A stretch of 64,000 nucleotides of DNA, taken from positions 84,888 to 148,887 of the forward strand of contig NZ_MUXE01000005.1 of the NCBI RefSeq assembly GCF_003063245.1. The letters run 5' to 3'. The stretch's first letter is position 1, and every line of letters starts with the position of its first letter. Below are positions 8,316-17,516 of the stretch, one piece after another. This DNA comes from Arcobacter caeni (GTDB lineage: Bacteria > Campylobacterota > Campylobacteria > Campylobacterales > Arcobacteraceae). The notes below the pieces were generated by a model. That model was not told the origin of the DNA, did not search any database, and saw nothing but the letters and a program-made list of their open reading frames with translations. The position numbers and the translations under genes are program-made.

Positions 8316-9413
8316 TTAAATACCCATCATCAAATCAATTCTTTGATTTGATTTGATGATTTGCTCTAATGAAATTTGTTTATTTAGTATTTGAGAATAA
8401 ACTGTATCAACTATTTCTTTTAATGTTATTGGTTTTGCTAATTGATTTGCGAATAAAAGCATATTTACACCTGAATTAATAGACAAAGTTAAAGTTTGTT
8501 TTAAATCATAATGTTTTGAAATAGCGTACATTTGTAAATCATCACTTACTAAAACTCCTTCAAATCCTAACTTATTTCTTAATAATTTTGTGTTTATGTT
8601 ATAAGATAAAGTTGCTGGATTTATTGCATCAAGATTTTTATTATAAACATGAGCTGTCATTATCATATCAACTTTATTGTTTTTAATAAAATATTTATAA
8701 GGTTCTAACTCTTTTTCATTCCAAGTATTTGTAATATCAACAAATCCTAAATGCGAATCTCCTAAAGATGAACCATGTCCTGGAAAGTGTTTTAAAACTG
8801 AAATTATATTTTGTTTTTTTAGTTCATCAACAAATATTGAAGAGTATTTTATAACTTCATTTGATGTTTGTCCAAATGATCTCCCACGCGTTACAATTAC
8901 TTTATTATCTTTATTAATTGCCAAATCAACAACTGGTGCGAAATCTGTATTTATTCCAGATTCTCTTAAATCTTTTGCTAATAATTTATATGTTTGTCTC
9001 GCAAAATCTTCACCTTTTAAAGCCACATCACTAGCTTTTAAAGTATTTACAAAACCATCTTCAACTTTTAATCTTTGAACAATTCCACCTTCTTGGTCAA
9101 TAGAAATCAAAAGTTTTTGTTTTGAAATACTTTGAAGTTGTGATGTTAGTTTTTTTAATTGTTCTTTATTTCTAACATTTTTTACTTTTTTCTTATCATT
9201 TGGGTCTTTATCAAATAAAATAACTCCACCGAGCCCTGCTTTTATATCTTTATATATTTCATCATTTTGATTTATATTTTCACCATTAAAACCTAGAATT
9301 ACCATTTTTGAAATCATTTTTTCAATTTCTTCTTTTGTATAACTTTCATTTGCTAATAAACTATTACAAATAGTAAACAATAAAATAACTATAACTAAAA
9401 AACTTTTTTGCAT
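8316..9413 (-). CDS. Glycoside hydrolase family 3, NagZ-like beta-N-acetylhexosaminidase (exported)
   Basis: A 365-residue family-3 glycosidase with the sugar-binding signature KHFPGHGSSLGDSH and the catalytic Asp in VSDDLQM. NagZ enzymes release N-acetylglucosamine from murein fragments. This protein starts with a signal peptide (about residues 1-21), so it should act in the periplasm, unlike cytosolic E. coli NagZ. It is last in a four-gene operon with a PsiE-like protein, an ADP-ribosylglycohydrolase and a J-domain protein, with intergenic gaps of about 10 bp. Confidence 0.85.
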   Translation of the reverse strand: MQKSFLVIVILLFTICNSLLANESYTKEEIEKMISKMVILGFNGENINQNDEIYKDIKAGLGGVILFDKDPNDKKKVKNVRNKEQLKKLTSQLQSISKQKLLISIDQEGGIVQRLKVEDGFVNTLKASDVALKGEDFARQTYKLLAKDLRESGINTDFAPVVDLAINKDNKVIVTRGRSFGQTSNEVIKYSSIFVDELKKQNIISVLKHFPGHGSSLGDSHLGFVDITNTWNEKELEPYKYFIKNNKVDMIMTAHVYNKNLDAINPATLSYNINTKLLRNKLGFEGVLVSDDLQMYAISKHYDLKQTLTLSINSGVNMLLFANQLAKPITLKEIVDTVYSQILNKQISLEQIIKSNQRIDLMMGI

Positions 9414-9423
9414 ATTAACTCAC

Positions 9424-9852
9424 TTAATTTAAAAATTTATCTTCTATTTTTCCATTTAGAAGGTATCTTTGTGATGTTTTTACTGATAAATATCGAATCA
9501 ACATCAAAAATAAAATAACACCTGATAAAATCATAAGATTAAAATTTATAGGACTAGAAAACAAAGCCTCAAAAGTATTTAAATCCTCTTTATTTACCTT
9601 TACAACATTCACAATAAACTCTCTTAAAGCCAAAATAATAAAAGCATCTACAAGCAAAGTCATTGATACTCTTTGTTCTCTTACATAATTTACAACTGCT
9701 CTTACAATTTCCAAAAAAATCACAAAATAAAGCATATAAATAATAAAATCCATAAGTTTATCAAGAGCTAATGCAATCAAAAATAACACAGCTGTAATTG
9801 ATAATTCTATATATAACTTATCTGAAAAAAAATTTAGCAAAGTTTTTCTCAT
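9424..9852 (-). CDS. PsiE-like inner-membrane protein
   Basis: A 142-residue protein with four predicted membrane segments and a pattern like the phosphate-starvation-inducible PsiE family (LIALALDKLMDFIIYML, then the YVREQRVSMTLLVDAFIILALREFI region, shown here in part). PsiE function is not well established. It sits between the NagZ-like and ADP-ribosylglycohydrolase genes in one operon. No Pho box was recognised, so phosphate control is not claimed. Confidence 0.75.
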   Translation of the reverse strand: MRKTLLNFFSDKLYIELSITAVLFLIALALDKLMDFIIYMLYFVIFLEIVRAVVNYVREQRVSMTLLVDAFIILALREFIVNVVKVNKEDLNTFEALFSSPINFNLMILSGVILFLMLIRYLSVKTSQRYLLNGKIEDKFLN

Positions 9853-9861
9853 AAATACTCC

Positions 9862-10716
9862 TTAAATTTTTGCATTTATATTCATCCACTCTTTTGGTAA
9901 TTGCCCAATTTCATTATTTGCCATAAATATTAAAGTAGCAATCATCGCTCTAGCACTTGTATCTCCACCAGCTTTTGAGTTTGCTATTATCATCTGTTTT
10001 AAGTTATTATATTTTGTTAAAAGATAAATAACTCCACTAAATCCATCATCAATACCACAAGCTGGTCCAAAATCTCTAATAGCTTTAAAGCTATCTTCCT
10101 CTTTTGAATTTAGAGCATTTTCTATCATATTTTGAAAATATTTATCACAAGTATCTTTTAATTTTATAATTGATTTTTTTATATCATTTTTTTCTAAAAC
10201 TAAAATCAATAATTTTGCAAAAAAATCTGCACATTGTTTTGCTTTTTCACTATTATGCGTAATACTTACAAAGTTTTCTACATTTTTATAAAACTCTTCT
10301 TTTGTTTTTGAAACTTTTAAAAGTGCAGCGATTCTTCCAACTATTGATAAATCTGTAGAGCTTGAACCACAAGGTTTTGTTTTATTTTGAATATTTTCAA
10401 TTGTATTTCTTGAAGAAGCATCCACATAACCTGAATAAGTTTGCATTTTTTCAAACCAAAAATCTTCATAAGCTTTAGCATCAAAACTATTTTTGTCTTT
10501 CAAAAACTCATATAACCATAAGGTTTGATCTCCATAATGAGTAAAATCACCTGCAAGTTTTCCTTTATGCCATAAAGCAATTGGTGCATTTAAGCCATTC
10601 CAATTTATTGAGTTATTAATTAATTGTTCTTCATCATAAACCCAATGTGTTCCTAAACAATATGAATCAACAACTAACGAGCTTATTACTAAATCTTTTA
10701 TTTTTTCTTCAAACAT
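9862..10716 (-). CDS. ADP-ribosylglycohydrolase-family protein
   Basis: A 284-residue all-helical protein of the ADP-ribosylglycohydrolase / crystallin J1 superfamily. Recognisable are the N-terminal SLVVDSYCLGTHWVYD segment, a YGDQTLW segment at the metal-site position, and the C-terminal AGGDTSARAMIATLI motif, which supplies Mg-binding Asp/Ser residues in this superfamily. Such enzymes remove ADP-ribose from proteins or small molecules, but many members have other or unknown substrates. The neighbours (J-domain, PsiE-like, NagZ-like) do not fix the substrate. Confidence 0.8.
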   Translation of the reverse strand: MFEEKIKDLVISSLVVDSYCLGTHWVYDEEQLINNSINWNGLNAPIALWHKGKLAGDFTHYGDQTLWLYEFLKDKNSFDAKAYEDFWFEKMQTYSGYVDASSRNTIENIQNKTKPCGSSSTDLSIVGRIAALLKVSKTKEEFYKNVENFVSITHNSEKAKQCADFFAKLLILVLEKNDIKKSIIKLKDTCDKYFQNMIENALNSKEEDSFKAIRDFGPACGIDDGFSGVIYLLTKYNNLKQMIIANSKAGGDTSARAMIATLIFMANNEIGQLPKEWMNINAKI

Positions 10717-10724
10717 TTTATCTC

Positions 10725-10991
10725 CTATTTATTCCAATTTTTGTAGTTTGTAAATGATGGAAATTGGTGTTTAAATTCATCTTTATCAAATGAAAAATAG
10801 TACGAATCCATATATGCACAAAGCATATCATAATTTTTTTTCAACTCTAAAAATTTCTCAGGATCTCCTGTTTCCATATCTGGATGATATATTTTTGAGA
10901 GTTTTAAATACTTTTTTTTTAAATCTTTTTTTGAAACCCTTGTTAATATTCCAAACATATCAACAGCTTTTTCAAACTCTTCATATTCCAT
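10725..10991 (-). CDS. Short J-domain protein
   Basis: An 88-residue protein that is almost only a J-domain: helix II (KKDLKKKYLKLSKI), the HPD tripeptide in YHPDMETGD, and helix III. It lacks the Gly/Phe-rich, zinc-finger and C-terminal domains of DnaJ, so it is a specialised Hsp70 (DnaK) co-chaperone. The ATG at 10991 is chosen over one at 11015 because AAAGGA lies just upstream and a -10 element (11016-11021) overlaps the longer start. It is first in the operon with ADP-ribosylglycohydrolase, PsiE-like and NagZ-like genes. Confidence 0.82.
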   Translation of the reverse strand: MEYEEFEKAVDMFGILTRVSKKDLKKKYLKLSKIYHPDMETGDPEKFLELKKNYDMLCAYMDSYYFSFDKDEFKHQFPSFTNYKNWNK

Positions 10992-11015
10992 AAAAATCCT
11001 TTTTAACTGTTTCAT

Positions 11016-11021
11016 ATTGTA
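11016..11021 (-). promoter_or_regulatory. -10 element for J-domain/ADPRGH/PsiE/NagZ operon
   Basis: Minus-strand TGAGTACAAT, with hexamer TACAAT 25 bp upstream of the ATG at 10991. Confidence 0.45.
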
Positions 11022-11057
11022 CTCAAAAAGTTTTAAAGCAAATTAATATTATTTAAA

Positions 11058-11063
11058 TACAAT
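11058..11063 (+). promoter_or_regulatory. Candidate -10 element for DsbA-family gene
   Basis: TACAAT 24 bp upstream of the ATG at 11087. An AAGGAAA ribosome-binding site lies before the ATG. It is divergent from the promoter at 11016-11021. Confidence 0.35.
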
Positions 11064-11086
11064 ACAAATAAAAGAAAAGGAAAATA

Positions 11087-11710
11087 ATGATTTATACTTT
11101 ATATTATGTACATGACCCAATGTGTTCTTGGTGTTACGCTTTTAAATCTACATTGGATAATCTTAAAAAACATCTAAATTCAAACATAAAAATCATAAAT
11201 GTAGTTGGTGGTTTAGCAGCACATAGTGATGAAATTATGCCAAAAGATATGCAAGAAAAAATAGAAAATATTTGGTATGAAATAGAAGAGAATACGGGTG
11301 CAAAATTTAATCATAATTTTTGGAAAAACTGTCAACCAAGGCGTTCAACCTATCTAGCTTGTGAAGCAACAATACTTGCAAGATATGAAAATAAAGAAGA
11401 TGAAATGATAAATGCTATTCAAGAAGCTTATTATTTAAAAGCCTTAAATCCAAGTGATTCATCAACACTTATAAACTTAGCAAAACAAATAGGAATGGAT
11501 GAAAAAAAGTTTGAAGAGGATTTAAAATCTCAAAAAATTGAAGATGATTTACAAGCTGAATTAAACTTTAGGCGTTCACTAAATGTGAGAAGTTTTCCAT
11601 CTTTGATTTTGAAATATAAAAAAGAGTTATATCCTATAAACATAAAATATAATGATTATGAAGCTATGTTAACTCAAATAACAAATATGACTGAAAATAC
11701 CTATTTTTAA
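11087..11710 (+). CDS. Cytosolic DsbA-family (FrnE-like) thiol oxidoreductase
   Basis: A 207-residue thioredoxin-fold protein of the DsbA family. The N-terminus reads YYVHDPMCSWCYAF, giving a CxxC redox site (CSWC, residues 13-16) after the first beta strand. The helical insertion and the cis-Pro segment (VRSFPSLIL) follow. There is no signal peptide, so it should act in the cytoplasm, like FrnE or 2-hydroxychromene isomerase-type relatives. It is transcribed alone and ends at a strong bidirectional hairpin. The substrate is unknown. Confidence 0.82.
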   Translation: MIYTLYYVHDPMCSWCYAFKSTLDNLKKHLNSNIKIINVVGGLAAHSDEIMPKDMQEKIENIWYEIEENTGAKFNHNFWKNCQPRRSTYLACEATILARYENKEDEMINAIQEAYYLKALNPSDSSTLINLAKQIGMDEKKFEEDLKSQKIEDDLQAELNFRRSLNVRSFPSLILKYKKELYPINIKYNDYEAMLTQITNMTENTYF

Positions 11711-11738
11711 AAAGAGAAGTTTAAAACTTCTCTTTTTT
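11710..11738. terminator. Bidirectional Rho-independent terminator
   Basis: Stem AAAGAGAAGTTT / AAACTTCTCTTT with a minimal loop, flanked by T-rich tracts on both strands, between the convergent DsbA-family and lctP genes. Confidence 0.8.
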
Positions 11739-13429
11739 TATTTCATAAGTGGATCTGCAAGTCCTAAGAAATACATTCCAATAAGACCAATGATTCCCAC
11801 AATTACACAATAATAAATAGTTGGAATAACTGTTTTTCGAAGAGTCTCTCCCTCTTGATCAAGTAATCCAACAGTTGCAGATGCTGCAACAACATTATGA
11901 ATAGCAATCATATTTCCAGCAGCAGCACCAACAGCTTGAAGTGCTACCATAAATGCAGTTGAAATTCCTAAGGCATCTGCAACACCAAATTGAAATTGAG
12001 ATAACATCATATTAGAAACAGTATTACTTCCTGCAATAAATGCTCCTAAAGCTCCAACCATTGGTGCAAAAAATGGATAAATATCTCCAACAGAATGTGC
12101 AACAAAATTTGCCATTGCAATTGGCATAGAATCAAATCCAGAACCATTTACACCTGAATTAATCAAAATTCGAACAAGTGGAACTGTAAATATAAGGACA
12201 AATCCAGCACCAATCATAACTTTTGAAGATTCACCAACAGCTTCTTTTAACTCTTTAAATTCCATTTTATGTAAGAAATAAGTAAGTAAAACCACAAATA
12301 CTAAAATCCCACCTGGTAAATATAAAGGAGCCATAGAGAAGGTTAATCCCTCACCTAAAATATTTTTATATGAAAATGCAAATGAAGAAATAATTTTTTT
12401 CACATCTGGACTTACTCTTGTAATTACCAAAATAACAGCAACTAAAACATAAGGAATCCAAGCTTTTGTTAAAGACATAGGAATTTTTGAAGTCATTGCA
12501 TCAAATTTCATTTCAAATTTAGAAACCCAAGAAACAGGCCATTTTTCTCTAGGAGCAAAATCCCAAGTTTTTTTAGGTACTAAAAAACCACTTTTTGCAG
12601 CAAGAATAACTATTGGAAGACCAACTAAAGCTCCAACTAAAGATGGAAATTCAGGTCCTAAAAAAATTCCTGTTAAGGCATAAGGAATAGTAAAAGCGAT
12701 TCCTGCAAAAATAGCAAAAGGTAAAATTGCTAAACCTTCAGTCCAAGATTTATTTTGTCCAAAAAATCTAGTAAGCATAATACACATAAATAAGGGAATT
12801 AGTGTTCCTGTAATTGCATGAGTAATTGCAACTTCTGAAGTAATTATTTGTAAATAAGTATCCCAAGAAGAACCCGTACTTTGTAAAGTTGCACTAATTC
12901 CTGCTGAATCTAAACCTTTAGTTACACCAATTAAAATAGGAGTTCCAACAGCACCAAAAGAAACAGGTGTACTTTGAACCATCATTCCAAGCATTACAGC
13001 GGCCATTGCTGGAAAACCAATAGCAACAAGTAATGGTGCCGCAATAGCAGCAGGTGTTCCAAATCCTGAAGCACCCTCAATAAAACATCCAAATAACCAA
13101 GCTACGATAATTGCTTGAATTCTTCTATCTGGACTGATATTATTAAATCCTTGTCTAATTACAATAATTGCACCTGAATGTTTTAAAGTATTTAAAAGTA
13201 ATATAGCTCCAAAAATAATCCATAAAACAGATATTGTAATTAATACACCTTCAATTGTAGAAGCTAATACTCTATTAAATGAAACTTCCCAAACTAAAAA
13301 TGCGATAGCAACTGCTAATATATAAACCAAAGGCATTGCTTTTTTTGCAGAAACTCTAAGTCCTACTAGTAAAATACCAGCAAAAACTATAGGTAACACT
13401 GCAAAAAATGCTTGAAGACCTAAACTCAT
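11738..13429 (-). CDS. lctP: L-lactate permease (LctP/LldP family)
   Basis: A 563-residue multi-pass permease of the lactate permease family. Recognisable segments are [20 protein letters not shown] near the middle and [16 protein letters not shown] near the C-terminus, both typical of LctP/LldP/GlcA. It imports lactate (possibly glycolate) with protons. The ATG has a strong AGGAGG ribosome-binding site. A TATAAT on the minus strand at 13521-13526 leaves a leader of about 85 nt. The upstream operon on the same strand encodes a solute-binding protein and sensor kinase, which could be a sensing partner, but this is only positional. Confidence 0.93.
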   Translation of the reverse strand: MSLGLQAFFAVLPIVFAGILLVGLRVSAKKAMPLVYILAVAIAFLVWEVSFNRVLASTIEGVLITISVLWIIFGAILLLNTLKHSGAIIVIRQGFNNISPDRRIQAIIVAWLFGCFIEGASGFGTPAAIAAPLLVAIGFPAMAAVMLGMMVQSTPVSFGAVGTPILIGVTKGLDSAGISATLQSTGSSWDTYLQIITSEVAITHAITGTLIPLFMCIMLTRFFGQNKSWTEGLAILPFAIFAGIAFTIPYALTGIFLGPEFPSLVGALVGLPIVILAAKSGFLVPKKTWDFAPREKWPVSWVSKFEMKFDAMTSKIPMSLTKAWIPYVLVAVILVITRVSPDVKKIISSFAFSYKNILGEGLTFSMAPLYLPGGILVFVVLLTYFLHKMEFKELKEAVGESSKVMIGAGFVLIFTVPLVRILINSGVNGSGFDSMPIAMANFVAHSVGDIYPFFAPMVGALGAFIAGSNTVSNMMLSQFQFGVADALGISTAFMVALQAVGAAAGNMIAIHNVVAASATVGLLDQEGETLRKTVIPTIYYCVIVGIIGLIGMYFLGLADPLMK

Positions 13430-13520
13430 ATAATTCCCTCCTATAAAAAATTATAGAAAGAATAGTTAGGATGTATGATATTCTTATGATAAAAAAGCTT
13501 ACTAATTAAAGTCTTGATAA

Positions 13521-13526
13521 ATTATA
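13521..13526 (-). promoter_or_regulatory. -10 element for lctP
   Basis: Minus-strand AAGTATAAT, about 92 bp upstream of the lctP ATG. Confidence 0.45.
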
Positions 13527-13563
13527 CTTAATGATATTTTTTGTAACTATTTGTAATATAAAA

Positions 13564-15984
13564 TTATATTTTTATTTTAAAAGAAGCTCCAAAATAATTT
13601 GCATCTTGATAATTTATTATTTTATTGGAAACAGTAAGTTCTCCCTTTAACTGTTTTGTAACAATCTCTTCACTCATATACAAACCAATTCCTGTTCCTA
13701 AAGATTTGTGTTTAGTAGTAAAATATGGTTCAAAAATATGTTCAATTATATTTTCATTAACTCCACCTGCATTATCTTGGATTTCAATACAAATATTTTC
13801 ATCTTCTTTATAAATATCTATAAAAATATATTTATTTTCAATATTTTTTTCCAATAAGGCATCTTTTGCATTATTTAAAATATTCATTGATACTTGTAGA
13901 AATTGATTTTCAATTCCATTTATAAAAAGTTTTGTATTTCTTAAAAAAATAACATTGATTTCTTCTTTTATAAACTCAGTTTTTAAAAGATTTATTGATT
14001 TATCTATTGTTTTTTTTACTTCAAAATCACTTTTTTCTAAATCTTCTTGATAAAAACTTCTAAAATCATCTATCGTATCTGACAAATATTGTGTTGAACT
14101 TAATATTGATTCAACAAATGTTTTTACTTCTTCTTGTGAATATAAACCATCTTCTTGCCACAATTTAATACCACTTGCAGACATACTAATTACACCCAAA
14201 GGTTGTCGCCATTGATGGGCGATATTTCCAATCATTTCACCCATTGCTGCCATTTTTGATTGTTGATATAAAAGCTTTTCTTTTTCATTTATTAATTTTT
14301 GTTGCTCTTTTTGTAAAGTAATATCAGAAAATAAAGCAATATAATTTATAAGTTTTTTTTCTTCATTATAAACTGTACTAATTTTTAATCTTTCGATATA
14401 AAGTTTTCCATTTTTTCTTTTGTTTATAATTTCACCTTCCCAATAATTACTTAATTTGATTTCTTCCCACATATTTTTGTAAAAATCTTCATTTTGAATA
14501 TCTGATTTTAATAATTTTGGATTTTTTCCAATAACCTCAGACAAAAGATAACCAGTATTTTTTTCAAAAGCTTTATTAACATTTACAATATTTACATGTG
14601 CATCTGTAATAATAATTCCATCATGCGCATTTTCAAAAACTTTATAAGCCTGTTTTAACTCCAGTTCTTTTTTCTTTTTTAAGGTTATATCTAAAGCAAT
14701 AGCAACATATTCTATATTATTATCTTCTGCTTCAAAAGATGATAACATAAACTCTAAAACCCTTTTATTGCCTAAAGAATCGACAATAGACAACTCTTTT
14801 TGAATATGATCTTGTTTATTCAGATTTTCAATAATATTTTTTAACCATTTTTTCTCTTCTTGCATCCAACAACTATATTCCCAAATCCTTTTTTCATTAG
14901 ATTGAGTATCTTCTTTTGATAATAAAGAAGAAAAAGATTGATTCATCTCTATTATTTTTCCATTTGAATCAACAACTAAAGCAAAAGAATTACTTTGTTC
15001 AAACAATATTTTAAATTTTTTATGAAGTAATAACTCTTTATTTCTTTTTTTATTATAAATATACAATATTGATAAAACCAAGAATATTGATAAAATCAAA
15101 AGAGTAAAAATAATCATTAAAAAGATATAGCTTTTTTCTTCCCATGATTGTAAACTTTTGTCATAATTTAATCTAACAATTACTCCAAAAGGAGAATTTG
15201 GCGTTTTATCAAAAGAAATAATATTTTTTTCATTATTAAAATCTGTAATAGCAGAAAAAGCATTTTTATCTTTTATTGTTTTAAAAAACTCTTCATCATT
15301 AATTATCATCTTATTTTTTTGTGTAAAATCATTTGAAACTAAAACTTTTCCATCTAATCTTATTAAATCAATATAACAAAATTCAATATTCAAAAATTCA
15401 TTATATCTATGCATTAAAAAGTCACCATTTACAGCTATTAAAACTTTGTAATTTTTATCTTGAAAATCTATCTCTTTGAGAATTGGAAAAAAATTTATAT
15501 CAAGTTGATTGGTATCATATTTAATCTCATGTGCTTCATTAAAATCTCTACCTTCTAATACATCACCAACCAAAAACATATCAGTTTTAAATTTAAGTTT
15601 TGGATAAAATGAATCTAAATTTACATTTAAATTTTTATTTAAAAAATTTGAACTACTAATAATCTGATTATTTTCATCCACAATATTTATAGACCTAACT
15701 TCTGGATTATTTTTAAGTAATTCTTGTAATTTATTATCTAAAATAGAAAAGTCACTATTTTCATAAGTTAAATACGAATTTATATTATTTACAAGAAAAT
15801 CCATTCCACTTATTGTTCTTGAAAAGTTATCAACAAAAATACTTGAATATAACTGCACTAGCTTTAAATGGGTTTTTATAGCTTCATCTTTAAGGATAGA
15901 AATAGAAAAAAAGACACCTGAAATAACAAAAAAAACAATAAAAATACTAGTCAATAATAATTTAGAAAATAATTGAAAACTCAT
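13564..15984 (-). CDS. Membrane sensor histidine kinase with two PAS domains
   Basis: An 806-residue hybrid-free kinase. A first membrane segment (about 10-30), a large extracytoplasmic sensor of about 250 residues (Cache-like size, not proven), a second membrane segment (about 291-315), two PAS domains (about 320-440 and 445-565, the second with GYLLSEVIGKNPKLLKS), then the kinase core. The H-box is IGNIAHQWRQPLG (His near 590), the HQWRQP type common in Campylobacterota. The N-box is NNAKDALLEKN, with G boxes QDNAGGVNE and GTGIGLYMSEE. It lies 10 bp downstream of a solute-binding protein gene, which may present ligand to the sensor. No response regulator is adjacent. Confidence 0.92.
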   Translation of the reverse strand: MSFQLFSKLLLTSIFIVFFVISGVFFSISILKDEAIKTHLKLVQLYSSIFVDNFSRTISGMDFLVNNINSYLTYENSDFSILDNKLQELLKNNPEVRSINIVDENNQIISSSNFLNKNLNVNLDSFYPKLKFKTDMFLVGDVLEGRDFNEAHEIKYDTNQLDINFFPILKEIDFQDKNYKVLIAVNGDFLMHRYNEFLNIEFCYIDLIRLDGKVLVSNDFTQKNKMIINDEEFFKTIKDKNAFSAITDFNNEKNIISFDKTPNSPFGVIVRLNYDKSLQSWEEKSYIFLMIIFTLLILSIFLVLSILYIYNKKRNKELLLHKKFKILFEQSNSFALVVDSNGKIIEMNQSFSSLLSKEDTQSNEKRIWEYSCWMQEEKKWLKNIIENLNKQDHIQKELSIVDSLGNKRVLEFMLSSFEAEDNNIEYVAIALDITLKKKKELELKQAYKVFENAHDGIIITDAHVNIVNVNKAFEKNTGYLLSEVIGKNPKLLKSDIQNEDFYKNMWEEIKLSNYWEGEIINKRKNGKLYIERLKISTVYNEEKKLINYIALFSDITLQKEQQKLINEKEKLLYQQSKMAAMGEMIGNIAHQWRQPLGVISMSASGIKLWQEDGLYSQEEVKTFVESILSSTQYLSDTIDDFRSFYQEDLEKSDFEVKKTIDKSINLLKTEFIKEEINVIFLRNTKLFINGIENQFLQVSMNILNNAKDALLEKNIENKYIFIDIYKEDENICIEIQDNAGGVNENIIEHIFEPYFTTKHKSLGTGIGLYMSEEIVTKQLKGELTVSNKIINYQDANYFGASFKIKI

Positions 15985-15994
15985 AAATACACAA

Positions 15995-16783
15995 TTACTT
16001 TAAATTTACAATTGGTTCTAAACCATTTTTTTTAGCAAATTGTAAAAGCCTTCCATCTTTTTTTATATCACTCAAAAATTCCTCAACTCTATTGTAAAAG
16101 GCTTCATCATCATATTTCATTGCCCAAGAATAAGGAGTTTTATAAAAAGTCTCTTTTGGTTCAATTAATACAGCCCAAGAAGTATCCGCAAGCATCTTTT
16201 TCCCAAAAGGATAATCAGTCATAAAAACATCTGCTCTTCCAGATTGAACTTCTTGTTCTCTTTGGTGGATTTTATCAACCACTAAAAGTTGTGCATTTTT
16301 TAATCTTTCTTGCATAATTGGCTCATGATAAGTTCCTTTTTCAACAACAACTACATTTCCTTTTTTATCAATATCATCCCAATTATGTACTCTTCTATTA
16401 TTTTTTGTTGTTATTGCATAAACATCACTTGATAAATGTGCAGTTGTGAATCTAATTTTTTCTCTTCTTTGAGGAGTATTTCCAATAGCAAACATCGCTA
16501 TATGACATTTTGAATTTGTTATATCATCTATTAAAGTCGTAAAAGAGCTATTTATAAATTTAAGATTAACTCCTAAATCTTTAGCAAATTCTTTTGCTAA
16601 ATCACTATCTATTCCCATAAATTGTTGCGTTCGCATATCAAAATATGAAATTCCATAATACTGTGGCCAGACACAAACTCTTAATTCTTTCTCTTTAATA
16701 ATTTCTTCTAAAGAATTATATTGAGCAAAAAGTTGCATATTAATAAAAGCAATAAGATAAAATAATATTTTTGTGAAATTCAA
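15995..16783 (-). CDS. Periplasmic solute-binding protein (SBP_bac_3, amino-acid type)
   Basis: A 262-residue family-3 extracellular solute-binding protein with a signal peptide (about residues 1-20). It has the typical start of the domain (ELRVCVWPQYYGISYFD), the GIDSDLAKEFAKDLG segment, and VEKGTYHEPIMQERL at the hinge. Translation starts at TTG 16781-16783, with AAAGGA 7 bases upstream. No ABC permease or ATPase is linked; the next gene is a sensor kinase, so a sensing rather than transport role is likely. The ligand (amino acid or small carboxylate) is unknown. Confidence 0.88.
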   Translation of the reverse strand: MNFTKILFYLIAFINMQLFAQYNSLEEIIKEKELRVCVWPQYYGISYFDMRTQQFMGIDSDLAKEFAKDLGVNLKFINSSFTTLIDDITNSKCHIAMFAIGNTPQRREKIRFTTAHLSSDVYAITTKNNRRVHNWDDIDKKGNVVVVEKGTYHEPIMQERLKNAQLLVVDKIHQREQEVQSGRADVFMTDYPFGKKMLADTSWAVLIEPKETFYKTPYSWAMKYDDEAFYNRVEEFLSDIKKDGRLLQFAKKNGLEPIVNLK

Positions 16784-16822
16784 TATAATTTCCTTTAATA
16801 ATTAAAGTTTTAATTTTTTTGC

Positions 16823-16828
16823 ATTATA
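16823..16828 (-). promoter_or_regulatory. -10 element for binding-protein/kinase operon
   Basis: Minus-strand GAATATAAT, 40 bp upstream of the TTG start. Confidence 0.45.
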
Positions 16829-16962
16829 TTCAAATTTATAGAGATATATTATTAAAATTAAATAAATTATTTATACTTTTTATTTTTTTAATAATAGTTT
16901 TATGTGTAAAATTACATTTATGTTTATATACCTCCTTAATTTACTTATTGACTAAACAATTA

Positions 16963-16968
16963 TATAAT
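16963..16968 (+). promoter_or_regulatory. -10 element for membrane J-protein gene
   Basis: TATAAT in TTATATAATG, 30 bp upstream of the ATG at 16998. An AAAAGGA ribosome-binding site lies between. Confidence 0.45.
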
Positions 16969-16997
16969 GAACCCTTTATTTAAAAGGATAATATTTT

Positions 16998-17468
16998 ATG
17001 TACAACAATACGATTATTTATATTTTTAATAGATTAGTTAGATTAGCTTTTTTATTTTTTATTTTTTATTTAATATTTACTAATTTTGGGACTTTTTTAA
17101 TGATTGTAGGAATTTTCTTTGTAGTTATTGGTTTTTTAATTTATAACTTTAAGAAAAAAATGAGAGCAAATAGTTTTAGTTTTAAATTTGATAGTTCTCA
17201 ATTTCAAAATGGACAAAATTTCAATTTTAATGAGTTTAGAAATTTTAATCAATCAGATTTTAAAGGTTTTGCAAATGCTCCAAGGGTTGATGAAGTTGCA
17301 AAAGCAAAAGACTTTTTTGGATTTACTCATACACCAACAAAAGAAGAGATAAAAAAAAGATATAAAGAACTAGCCCATAAATATCATCCAGATATAAACA
17401 ATGGTGAAGATACAAAAATGAAAGAGTTAAATCATTATAGAGATATTTTAATGAAAACTGTTAGCTGA
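16998..17468 (+). CDS. Membrane-anchored J-domain protein
   Basis: A 156-residue protein with two hydrophobic segments at the N-terminus (about 10-28 and 30-50), an Asn/Phe/Gln-rich linker (about 60-95), and a C-terminal J-domain (about 100-156) with KKRYKELAHKYHPDINNG, containing HPD. The layout (membrane anchor first, J-domain last) recalls DjlA/TIM14-type proteins that recruit Hsp70 to a membrane. There is no DnaK gene nearby. It is followed after 48 bp by the Panacea-like gene, probably in the same transcript. Confidence 0.82.
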   Translation: MYNNTIIYIFNRLVRLAFLFFIFYLIFTNFGTFLMIVGIFFVVIGFLIYNFKKKMRANSFSFKFDSSQFQNGQNFNFNEFRNFNQSDFKGFANAPRVDEVAKAKDFFGFTHTPTKEEIKKRYKELAHKYHPDINNGEDTKMKELNHYRDILMKTVS

Positions 17469-17516
17469 GTTTAAAATAGATACAGTATACTTCAAACAAT
17501 AAAACAAAGGAAAACC

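Noticed and set aside
16784..16997. Search for a tRNA or small RNA in the AT-rich gap
   Set aside because: Only promoters for the two divergent units are visible; no cloverleaf or T-loop consensus was found.
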